A DNA stretch of 64,000 bases from Flavobacterium sp. KMS (GTDB lineage: Bacteria; Bacteroidota; Bacteroidia; Flavobacteriales; Flavobacteriaceae). Each line of letters opens with the position of its first letter. Within the stretch, counting starts at the first letter, position 1. A program made the position numbers and the translations under genes. The notes beneath the pieces were generated by a model that was not told the origin of the DNA, made no database searches, and was given only the letters and a program-made list of their open reading frames with translations. Location: positions 62,001 through 126,000 of the forward strand of contig NZ_JSYP01000014.1 in the NCBI RefSeq assembly GCF_000813005.1, given 5' to 3'. Shown one piece after another: positions 8,424-16,331 of the stretch.

Positions 8424-8591
8424 TATGATTAATAAATACATTATTTACGTTGAAATTAAATCTATAATAACATGAATAAAAGCTTATTTGTAGCACAAAG
8501 TCAATCAAACTTACATTGGCAAAATAATTTTATGCTTTTTATAAATAACTAATCAGTAACTTTCTAAAATAAAACTTATTAAGTCATTTCT

Positions 8592-8870
8592 ATGAAAAAC
8601 ATTTTACTCATTATATGTATTTTACTCTTTCAAACTGATTTTATTTTTGCACAAAACCACGAGAAAGAGGTTATATCGTATCCTAAAAAAGAAATGGAAG
8701 AACAAAAAATTTCAGGATTACAAATTGCAGTAATTAAAAATAATAAAGTTCTATTTTCAAAATCTCTCGATCCTAATGATAATTTAGCTATTATATTGTT
8801 TACCAACCTTACTGGGATTGAAACTTATACTATAACAGAAAATATTTCGAAGTTCTATTTTAAAGATTAA
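8592..8870 (+). pseudogene. Internally deleted serine hydrolase remnant
   Basis: 92 residues remain. Residues 1-20 are an intact signal peptide (ending IFAQ), followed by KEMEEQKISGLQIAVIKNNK VLFSK, the usual N-terminal strand of class C serine hydrolases. The sequence then jumps directly to DPNDNLAIILFTNLTGI, a C-terminal strand of the same family that normally lies some 280 residues later. SxxK, YxN and the third motif are all missing, so it cannot be an active hydrolase. The junction is in frame, hence the tidy short ORF. An exported fragment may still be made but is unlikely to work. Confidence 0.7.
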
Positions 8871-8953
8871 TGCACAATGACAATATAAAAAATATCAAAC
8901 TGGATGACTCCTACTCTACCCAGCCATACAAATCTAATAATCGATCTATTCTA

Positions 8954-8986
8954 TAAAACCTCCATTAAAAATAATGGAGGTTTTTT
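8954..8986 (+). terminator. Rho-independent terminator
   Basis: AAAACCTCCATTA (8954-8966) pairs with TAATGGAGGTTTT (8971-8983), followed by T residues. It lies 84 bases after the hydrolase remnant. The rest of the 326-base gap to 9197 is AT-rich with no ORF or clear element. Confidence 0.85.
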
Positions 8987-9196
8987 GTAGAATTTATGGT
9001 CTTTATTAGTAACATTTTGATAAAATACCCTCTGATTATATTCATTGTACCAACTTAACTATTAAATTACCAATACTCAAGATTTTCTTATATTCGCTTA
9101 AACATAATTCAATTTATATCTTAAAATAATTTAAAAACATACTATTCAAAGTCATTTATAACCTAAAACATTCACCAAAAAACCACCACAAAAAGA

Positions 9197-10567
9197 ATGA
9201 AGAACAGACTTTTACTAACATTTTTATTTTTGACATCATTAGCATTTGGACAAAAGGCAACTTTTAATATTAAATATTCTGAACAGTTGGCCGTTTATGT
9301 TTTTTTACAAAATCTTTCTGAAGATTATCCTGAGAATGTTTTCAAGACTGAATTTCAAAAATCAAAATATAACGTTGAGAAATACAAAACTATAATCTCA
9401 AGATTTAACAAATTAAACATTTACTATAGTTTCCCATATGATGATTATCCATATGGTTCAAAAAAGACGATGCAAACGGAAGATCTATTGAAAAAAAATC
9501 TAATAGAAACAGAAAATCTAAAGGATTTTAAAATTCGTTCGATTGGTTTTATTCCAAATAATACACTGAATGATTTAGCTGAAAGTATTTTGGAATTTAC
9601 CCCAATTTATAATGAGCTAATATACAATCCAAACAAAGAGAAATTCGAAAACCAAATTAAAGAAGTCACAAAGTATTCTAACGAAAACCAGATAGAAAAC
9701 TACTTCCAGACGGGATTATTATTCTATAATTCGAGTTGGGACAATTCAATTCCTTTCAACGTAGCTTTTTATCCGTTACCAAATTCTAAAGGATTTACTG
9801 CACAAGCATTTTGCAACAATTTTATTAGTGCAATACAAACCGATTTAACATCGCATAAAGACTTATTTAGTGTTATGCTACACGAAACCTATCATATAAT
9901 TTATGATGAACAGTCGCTTGAAGTAAAAACTGATATTAATACTTATTTTAAAAAAAATAAATCGAAATGTAGTAATTATGCTTATCAGCTTATGAACGAA
10001 GTCTTGGCAACCGCTTTAGGAAATGGGTATGTTTATGAAAAATTAGACGGGAAAATTGACACTGGAGATTGGTATAATAAAAAATATATCAACCTTATGG
10101 CAAAGCAAATTTATCCGTTGGTTACAGAATATATTAATCAGAAGAAACCAATAGATAAAAACTTTATTGATACTTACATCAACCTATATGAAACAAACTT
10201 TCCTGATTGGATAAATGAACTTAATAATATAATGTCTTACAGATATGTGCTTACCGAAAATGAAAAAGATATTAAGACCATAAACCAATTGTTTCGCTAT
10301 CGTTCCAGAACCGAAAGCGAAGACCAAATTACAGAAAGTAGTATTGAAAAAATGCAAAAAACATCGCTTACAAAAGTGGTAATTATTTCCAAAAACAGTT
10401 CTGAAAAGATAAAACTATTAAAAACTAAATTTAAAGAATTAAAAAACTGGCAAGCTAACGCAGACAATGAGTTTACCTACAAAATTCTATTAGACGATAA
10501 AAGCCAGTTGATAATATTAAACCAAAAAAAATCGACAATTGAAACCCTTATCAAATCAGTAAAATAA
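9197..10567 (+). CDS. Secreted putative zinc metallopeptidase (HExxH), family unknown
   Basis: 456 residues with a signal peptide (about 1-19, ending LAFGQ). A zinc-binding HExxH motif is present: H229-E-T-Y-H233 in MLHETYHIIYDEQ, preceded by a hydrophobic helix as in gluzincins. A candidate third ligand is E268 in the helix MNEVLATALGNGY, 35 residues on. I do not recognise the rest, and no standard peptidase family could be named. The C-terminal 90 residues (from about 360) look like a separate alpha/beta domain. It is followed after 22 bases by another small secreted protein. Peptidase activity is inferred from the motif alone. Confidence 0.6.
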   Translation: MKNRLLLTFLFLTSLAFGQKATFNIKYSEQLAVYVFLQNLSEDYPENVFKTEFQKSKYNVEKYKTIISRFNKLNIYYSFPYDDYPYGSKKTMQTEDLLKKNLIETENLKDFKIRSIGFIPNNTLNDLAESILEFTPIYNELIYNPNKEKFENQIKEVTKYSNENQIENYFQTGLLFYNSSWDNSIPFNVAFYPLPNSKGFTAQAFCNNFISAIQTDLTSHKDLFSVMLHETYHIIYDEQSLEVKTDINTYFKKNKSKCSNYAYQLMNEVLATALGNGYVYEKLDGKIDTGDWYNKKYINLMAKQIYPLVTEYINQKKPIDKNFIDTYINLYETNFPDWINELNNIMSYRYVLTENEKDIKTINQLFRYRSRTESEDQITESSIEKMQKTSLTKVVIISKNSSEKIKLLKTKFKELKNWQANADNEFTYKILLDDKSQLIILNQKKSTIETLIKSVK

Positions 10568-10589
10568 GATATAGTCCATTTATTAGAAA

Positions 10590-11021
10590 ATGAAAATTAC
10601 CATACAAATAATCATGTTGTTTATTTTGTCATCAGTTTATGCCATGCATAAATTACCACCTATAAATAGCATAAATTCTATTGAAAACAAATGTTCTGTT
10701 ACTAGCGTAACTTTAAAAACAGAAAGAATTGAGAAGAAACGAAAATTCCTTTTTTGGAAATTACCACACAAAAAAATAATTCATATTGATCAAGTATTTG
10801 ATAGTAGCGGAAAGAGAATTTTAAAGAAAACTACAATTCAAGTTTGTTCATCCTGCTCTTGTGATGATATAAAATATCGCCGAGTAAAAATTGTAAATAA
10901 TGAAATATGGATTTTTCATTACAATACAAATCCTGAAAAAGGAATAATAAAACGTTATGACTTTTGTGGAAAATTTTTAGGCCAAAAGGCTTGGGAAGAT
11001 GAATCTTTTAATGATGATTAA
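10590..11021 (+). CDS. Hypothetical secreted protein, Cys-containing
   Basis: 143 residues, not recognised. The N-terminal hydrophobic stretch (about 3-18) looks like a signal peptide. The mature part is basic, with a lysine-rich patch around residues 45-60, and holds a CSSCSCDD cluster near residue 90 plus two other cysteines. Being exported, these may form disulfides or bind metal. It lies 22 bases after the HExxH protein and probably shares its transcript, so the two may act together. No function can be given. Confidence 0.55.
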   Translation: MKITIQIIMLFILSSVYAMHKLPPINSINSIENKCSVTSVTLKTERIEKKRKFLFWKLPHKKIIHIDQVFDSSGKRILKKTTIQVCSSCSCDDIKYRRVKIVNNEIWIFHYNTNPEKGIIKRYDFCGKFLGQKAWEDESFNDD

Positions 11022-11220
11022 TCTAGCAAATTACTGCTGCCAACTGATATCATAACCTCCCCTTTATTATTCCATCGTATTAAAAACAAACCACTAGAAA
11101 GTGGAATAATATCAAAATAAAACAGTTATTAACGTAACAATATTATAAATTATCTGTCTATATAAAAAACACCTAATTTGTTTAATCTAAATTACAATGC
11201 ACTCTTAAAAATTAAAATAA

Positions 11221-12708
11221 ATGAAAAAAATACTTTTTTTTATCTTACTCTCTAGTTTCTTAACGAATACAGTTTCTGCTCAAGAATTAAACAATTTATT
11301 TTCGACACTTTCTGAAAGGAATCTTTTTAAGGGTAGTGCTGTAATTTCTAAATCAGGAAAAACTATTTTTTCTAATACTTATGGGTTTTCTAATATCGAG
11401 AAGAAAGAAAAGTTTAATGACAATTCTCGATTTCCAATTGCTTCTGTAACAAAAACCTTTACAGCAACAGCTATACTGCAGCTTAAACAGAAAGGCAAGC
11501 TTAAAATTGATGATCCGGTTCAGAAATACCTTTCAGATTTCCCTTATCCAAATATCACCATCAAACAACTGCTTAATAACACCTCTGGATTAGCTCAATA
11601 TTATAATTTATTTGATAGTATAATAAAAGAACAACCCGAAAAAATAATTTCGAATCAGGATATTATTCCAACATTCATTCGTTTTAAAACACCGCTTGCA
11701 TTTTTACCAGGAAGTAAATGGGACTACAATAATATTAATTTTTGCATCGCTGCATTAATTATCGAAAAAGTATCAGGAATTAGTTATGCTAATTATATGG
11801 AAAAAAATATTTTCGACCCTGCAAAAATGAAAGATTCATTTGTTCCGATTAACAGAAAAATTAAAGGACCAAATCAAGTAGAATTATACATGTATCCTAA
11901 CTTCTATTCGACAGATTTTGCTAATATAAATACCTTAAAAGAACCTTTTTTAATATTCGAAAAAAGTAACTTTTATGGCAATGGAGGAATCGTAAGCACC
12001 GCTTTAGACTTGCAAAAATATCAAAACGCATTATTTACCTATCAGATTTTAGGCAAAAAAGAACTAGAGGAAGCTCTTACAGCTACAATACTTAATGATG
12101 GAAAAAAAGCAACTTATAATCTAGAAGGAAAAGAAATGAGTTATGGTTTAGGTTGGGGAATGTACACCGATGAAAGTAACGGAAAAATAGTTTTTCATGA
12201 TGGCTCTATTACAGGTCTTACCAGTATTTTGGCACATAACATTACTAAAAATCAAACTGTAATCCTTCTATCCAATACAGGAAATTGCCCAGTGTATTCT
12301 ATCCTTAATACCGTCTTACAATTAATGGACAACAAACCTTATACAATTCCTGCACAAAATCTTTCAAGAGTATATGGCAATTTACTTGAAAACGGAAATA
12401 AAGAAAAAGCAAATCAATTGATTTATGACTATTTAAAAAATCAAAAAAATTATGAAGCAACCGAGAGAGATTTTAATCGATTAGGCTATCAGTTTCTTAG
12501 ACTCCAAAAAAATGAAAATGCTTTGCAGACATTCAAAACTGGATCATTAATTTTTCCTGAGAGTTGGAATATTTATGATAGTTATGGCGAAGCATTACTT
12601 CAATGTGGCAAAAAAGAAGATGCAATTAAAATGTATCAAAAATCTATTGAATTAAATCCTAATAACGAAAACGGAAAAAAAGTTCTGAGTAGTTTACTAA
12701 AGGCATAA
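11221..12708 (+). CDS. Secreted serine hydrolase with C-terminal TPR
   Basis: 495 residues. A signal peptide (1-20, ending SAQ) is followed by a class C beta-lactamase-like domain to about 375: SxxK is S75-V-T-K78, YxN is Y169-N-N171, and the third motif is HDGS near 325. Residues about 385-490 add TPR-like helices, the last being clear (DAIKMYQKSIELNPNNENG). The hydrolase-TPR fusion is known in Bacteroidota annotations; the TPR probably brings a partner or oligomerises the enzyme. Likely a periplasmic esterase or peptidase. Single gene with about 200 bases of free sequence upstream. Confidence 0.85.
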   Translation: MKKILFFILLSSFLTNTVSAQELNNLFSTLSERNLFKGSAVISKSGKTIFSNTYGFSNIEKKEKFNDNSRFPIASVTKTFTATAILQLKQKGKLKIDDPVQKYLSDFPYPNITIKQLLNNTSGLAQYYNLFDSIIKEQPEKIISNQDIIPTFIRFKTPLAFLPGSKWDYNNINFCIAALIIEKVSGISYANYMEKNIFDPAKMKDSFVPINRKIKGPNQVELYMYPNFYSTDFANINTLKEPFLIFEKSNFYGNGGIVSTALDLQKYQNALFTYQILGKKELEEALTATILNDGKKATYNLEGKEMSYGLGWGMYTDESNGKIVFHDGSITGLTSILAHNITKNQTVILLSNTGNCPVYSILNTVLQLMDNKPYTIPAQNLSRVYGNLLENGNKEKANQLIYDYLKNQKNYEATERDFNRLGYQFLRLQKNENALQTFKTGSLIFPESWNIYDSYGEALLQCGKKEDAIKMYQKSIELNPNNENGKKVLSSLLKA

Positions 12709-12785
12709 CTAGATTAGCAAGAACTGTTACATTTTGGAATTTGAAAATTAAAAAATGATCAAAAAAAGCATATCTGAATAAAAAT

Positions 12786-13271
12786 ATGAGTGACGAACAA
12801 TTAATATTGTGGAATAAGATTAAGAATTTTGAGCTCGATGAACCTGAAATCTCATTTAGTTTTACAGATAGACTTGCCAGAGAAAATGGTTGGACAATTG
12901 AATATTCTATCCGAGCGATTTTAGAATATAAAAAATTCATTTTTCTATTAACTATTGCAAATCATCCATTAACTCCATCGGATCAGGTGGATCAGGTTTG
13001 GCATTTGCATTTGCTCTACACGCAATCATATTGGGAAGATTTTTGCGAAAACACAATCAAAAGAAGAATACATCACGGGCCAACTAAAGGCGGTAATACC
13101 GAGAAAAGTAAATACACTAATTATTACGAAAAAACCAAAGAATTATATCTTGAACTTTTCAAAACCGAAACACCAAAAGATATTTGGCCGTCAAGCGAAA
13201 TTAGGTTTACTGAAATTAACTTTGAAAGAATAAATCTGGATAGAAACTGGATTATAAAAAAACCTTTTTAA
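12786..13271 (+). CDS. Glycine-rich-domain-like (GRDP-type) protein
   Basis: 161 residues, cytosolic. The core LTPSDQVDQVWHLHLLYTQS YWEDFC (about 60-85) is the signature of the GRDP-like family (DUF1399 type): a VDxxWHxHLLxxxxYxxFC pattern with conserved Asp, Trp and two His residues. In other bacteria this family sits beside genes encoding Cys/Gly-tailed proteins, as here. The stop codon touches the start codon of the next gene, so the pair is translationally coupled. Biochemical activity of the family is unknown; the conserved His/Asp/Cys set suggests metal binding, which is inference. Confidence 0.72.
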   Translation: MSDEQLILWNKIKNFELDEPEISFSFTDRLARENGWTIEYSIRAILEYKKFIFLLTIANHPLTPSDQVDQVWHLHLLYTQSYWEDFCENTIKRRIHHGPTKGGNTEKSKYTNYYEKTKELYLELFKTETPKDIWPSSEIRFTEINFERINLDRNWIIKKPF

Positions 13272-14024
13272 ATGAAATATTTATCTGAACTAACGCCAGC
13301 AGAAATATTAATATTAACTAAAAAAAATGTTACTCAGCAGGAACTTTTAAAAATAACTTTCATAGATTTATTATTTAAACAAGTTTTAAAAACCTTTGAA
13401 GTAAAAAGACAGCCACACATTAGAGAAAAAGTCAAAGTTTATAAATATGTTGGCATAGGACAAAACTATAAAACTTATAATTCTCAAAATCACGAAAGAT
13501 CGTTTCTATCCGCTTTTGGAACTGATAATACGGTGGAAATATTGTTTAGGAATTTGGTTAAAATTGCTTTTCAAAAAACTAGAACAGTACAAGATTTAAA
13601 AAATGATTTAATAAAAACTCCAACTCTGAAAAAATGCTTTTCTCAAAACCTTTTTCAGCAATTTTATTATGGTTATAGTCTTACAGAATATGGAACTGAA
13701 TTAAAACAAAAGGTTAAAAAAGAAATTCAAGACGCAGGAAATGAGCTTTCAGACATAGACAACATCGAAAACCAAAAAGCGATTGAACTAATAAAAATAA
13801 TTGGAGCAAATATATTCCTGTTAGTAAATCTTGATTACGAACTATTAAATCAGATTGATACCGATTTAGTAACCGAAATTAATAGAAGTAATTCAACCGA
13901 TGGAGGAAGTGGCTGTAGTAGTTACGATTGGAGTTTTTATGATTACTCTTCTAGTTTTGACAGCGGTTGTAGTAGTGGATGCAGTGGTTGCGGAAGTGGT
14001 TGTAGCGGATGCGGAGGAGATTAG
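13272..14024 (+). CDS. Protein with Cys/Gly/Ser-rich C-terminal tail (TIGR04222-like)
   Basis: 250 residues. The first ~200 are an ordinary helical protein with no signal peptide and no clear membrane segment. From about 210 to the end the composition changes sharply to Ser, Gly and Cys, ending in alternating GCSGC, GSGCSGC and GGD units; ten cysteines fall in the last 36 residues. The tail and the GRDP-like neighbour recall the TIGR04222 membrane-protein group, although the membrane helices of that group are absent here. The tail may bind metal, be cross-linked or be modified. Function unknown. Confidence 0.62.
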   Translation: MKYLSELTPAEILILTKKNVTQQELLKITFIDLLFKQVLKTFEVKRQPHIREKVKVYKYVGIGQNYKTYNSQNHERSFLSAFGTDNTVEILFRNLVKIAFQKTRTVQDLKNDLIKTPTLKKCFSQNLFQQFYYGYSLTEYGTELKQKVKKEIQDAGNELSDIDNIENQKAIELIKIIGANIFLLVNLDYELLNQIDTDLVTEINRSNSTDGGSGCSSYDWSFYDYSSSFDSGCSSGCSGCGSGCSGCGGD

Positions 14025-14057
14025 AAAATTTAAATTTTAAAATAAAGAAAAACACTT

Positions 14058-14633
14058 ATGAAATCTTTTAAACCCTATTCTGCTTTATTCGTCTTATTCT
14101 TTTTAACGGGATGTATCGGAAACATGAGTCCTACAGGTGGAAATTCTTCACCACATTATCCATATTTTATTACTACAAAACCATTAGTCGTTAAGAAAAT
14201 AGCAGTTCCAGTAGGAACAAAGCTAGTTTATGAAGAACAATACTTTAAAGAAGATGAACAAGATCAAATAATGAACGAGGAAAACCTTATAACCATAGAA
14301 TTTCCAGTTGGTAAACCATTAAATTGGGGTGGTGTTCCCGTAACTTCAATTGACAAATTTTTTAATTCCGAAATGCATGGTTTTACCGTTAATGCTGACT
14401 TTGATAAATTAAGCAATGATAAAAAAACTAAATTCTCTGAACTGTGGCAAAGTTGCAGTAATGACTTAGGAATTACAGTCAAAGACACAGATGATTGGTC
14501 TTTTAATACAAAAAACATTTCAGATGTCGAAAGTTGTAGTGTACTCTATCAGCGCTATTTTAAGGAAAATGAAGAACAGCAAACTTTTTTAGATAATTTA
14601 TATAGTGAACTAATAAAAATTGGTTCGAAATAA
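14058..14633 (+). CDS. Hypothetical lipoprotein
   Basis: 191 residues. The signal peptide ends LFFLTGC, giving a lipobox cysteine at about residue 19, so it should be lipid-anchored. The mature part is acidic, mixed alpha/beta, with two cysteines near 133 and 155 that may pair. It follows the Cys-tailed protein by 33 bases and could be part of that unit. No family was recognised. Confidence 0.6.
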   Translation: MKSFKPYSALFVLFFLTGCIGNMSPTGGNSSPHYPYFITTKPLVVKKIAVPVGTKLVYEEQYFKEDEQDQIMNEENLITIEFPVGKPLNWGGVPVTSIDKFFNSEMHGFTVNADFDKLSNDKKTKFSELWQSCSNDLGITVKDTDDWSFNTKNISDVESCSVLYQRYFKENEEQQTFLDNLYSELIKIGSK

Positions 14634-14709
14634 TTTTGACAAAAATATAATCCGTTAATAAATATTTTACAAACTAAACTTTAATTTTAAACAATAATAA
14701 AAGAAACAT

Positions 14710-15426
14710 ATGGGATTTTTCAATAAAATATTTGGGCAAAATAACAAGATAGAAACACAACAGGATTTGACAGCTTTTAAAACAGACCAAGAACTGATCG
14801 AAAGATATGGTGGGATTGTATTTGATAAACAATTAGATTTTGGAGACTTAATTGGGAATAATAATTGGAATATAAATATTGCCAACGGAGAAATTAGTTT
14901 TGGAACCAACCTTGTTTTTCCAATTCAAGTATTAGGTACTATTTCACATTCCTCTCAAACCTGGCTTTGGGCTTGGGCAAACACAAAATCTGGGCTTACA
15001 GATAAAGTTATCCAACAAGCTTTGGAACTAAAAAAATATGGAGAAGATAATGAAATCAACATTTTAAAAAATGATACTTTCGATTTCTCAAAAGAAGATT
15101 TACATCTAATAGGTACTATTGCGTCGGGAATTCATAATTCAAGTGCTTACTATATTTGTGATTACGGACAAGGTGCAATGATCGTAACAATAAAAAGTGA
15201 TCAAATTGATAAAAACCGCAAGGACAATCATTTTAGAATTATGACTGTTTTCCCGCAACTAATTTCGCAATTTGATATGAACCATAATCTCGCCTTGACC
15301 AATTATTTAACTGATAAAGGATACAATATTTCAGAAAATGGAGTTAAACTAACCGCAACTAAAAATGGAGATACAGTAACAGCCGAATTTGATGACCAGT
15401 CACGTCTTATAAAACTAAATGGATAA
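14710..15426 (+). CDS. DUF6882-type cytosolic protein
   Basis: 238 residues without signal or membrane segments. The block QVLGTISHSSQTWLWAWANT and the following helix (about 77-110) match my memory of DUF6882, in which TWLWAWAN is the hallmark. The family has no established activity and often occurs near small orphan genes in accessory regions. Upstream gap of 76 bases; the next gene is a very small membrane protein 61 bases downstream. The family call is moderately sure, the function unknown. Confidence 0.65.
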   Translation: MGFFNKIFGQNNKIETQQDLTAFKTDQELIERYGGIVFDKQLDFGDLIGNNNWNINIANGEISFGTNLVFPIQVLGTISHSSQTWLWAWANTKSGLTDKVIQQALELKKYGEDNEINILKNDTFDFSKEDLHLIGTIASGIHNSSAYYICDYGQGAMIVTIKSDQIDKNRKDNHFRIMTVFPQLISQFDMNHNLALTNYLTDKGYNISENGVKLTATKNGDTVTAEFDDQSRLIKLNG

Positions 15427-15487
15427 AAAAGATTGCGATATTATTTGAATAAAAAATAATTATTAACCATTAAATAATAACCACTAT

Positions 15488-15667
15488 ATGAAGAATTTTG
15501 TACCCATTATTATAATACTAATTTTAGGAAGTGCGCTTTACAAACAGTTTAATTTTGAAACTCTAAGATTTGAAAAACTAGGTCTCTCTATTATATACCT
15601 GATCGTTTTTTTAGCAACTATTTTTCTTTTGATAAAAAACAATATAAATAAGAAAAGTAACGAATAA
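15488..15667 (+). CDS. Small membrane protein (59 aa)
   Basis: A 59-codon ORF, ATG 15488 to TAA 15665-15667. The product has two hydrophobic stretches: about residues 4-16 (VPIIIILILGSAL) and 35-50 (LSIIYLIVFLATIFLL), with a charged linker and a Lys/Asn-rich tail. Two-helix small membrane proteins with a charged C-terminus are common in Flavobacteriaceae. It lies downstream of the DUF6882 gene on the same strand, and a conserved-loop hairpin follows 34 bases after its stop, which supports a real gene end. Function unknown. Confidence 0.5.
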   Translation: MKNFVPIIIILILGSALYKQFNFETLRFEKLGLSIIYLIVFLATIFLLIKNNINKKSNE

Positions 15668-15700
15668 TTAAAGGCTATTCTAATAATCCCGAAAAGCTGC

Positions 15701-15727
15701 TGTACGAAGTCTCCTGACTTTGTACCT
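15701..15727 (+). repeat. Conserved-loop hairpin (fifth copy)
   Basis: GTACGAA (15702-15708) pairs with TTTGTAC (15719-15725) around the loop GTCTCCTGAC, again ten bases and ending CTGAC. There is no T-run, so it is not a simple terminator. The stem sequence is unlike those of the other copies while the loop is similar. The surrounding 204-base gap (15668-15871) has no other feature. Confidence 0.5.
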
Positions 15728-15871
15728 AGAACAATATGTCTTTTAGATTCTCTAGTTCCGTATTTCCGATTGATGGAAATACTTTCTGTTTCAATATACA
15801 AAAAGTTAATTAACTGAAATAGTACTTTTTGCCTAAAGAAAACCTGCTCATAGCACAAAACTAACCATAGA

Positions 15872-16309
15872 ATGAGAAATTTTTTACTTATATTGATAGC
15901 GCTAATTTTAGTACTATTTTTATCATTATTTAAATTAGATTATGTCTCCTCAATTTTCCCCGGATGGAATTCACATATAAATGATAGTAGGTTTTATTCA
16001 ATTATATTGTTACTAAATATAATTATACCGATATTTCTTTATTTTGGCATTCGAAAATTTGTAAGTCTTTACATTTTTTTATTCTATTTTTTTATTGTGA
16101 ATGTAATTTTTATTACTGGTGAATTATTAGTTTACGATGGTATTACACCAGGTTCGGCTAATCAAAATTTTCAAAATTATATGGCAATACAAAGATTTTT
16201 AGTTTACGGGACATTTTCGATTCATTTGATATTTTATTTATTTTTTTATTTAAAATTTAAGGAAAGAAAGAATAAAGGTAATAGCTTTGACACCTTAAAG
16301 AAGATCTAA
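15872..16309 (+). CDS. Hypothetical four-TM membrane protein
   Basis: 145 residues, very hydrophobic. Four membrane segments are visible at about residues 3-20, 42-62, 66-90 and 112-132, with short loops and a Lys-rich C-terminal tail (about 133-145) on the cytoplasmic side. No family was recognised. Its stop overlaps the region just before the monooxygenase gene (22 bases), so the two could be co-transcribed, although the contents do not suggest a joint task. Confidence 0.6.
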   Translation: MRNFLLILIALILVLFLSLFKLDYVSSIFPGWNSHINDSRFYSIILLLNIIIPIFLYFGIRKFVSLYIFLFYFFIVNVIFITGELLVYDGITPGSANQNFQNYMAIQRFLVYGTFSIHLIFYLFFYLKFKERKNKGNSFDTLKKI

Positions 16310-16331
16310 ATGTCCAGATAAAGTAAAAAAA

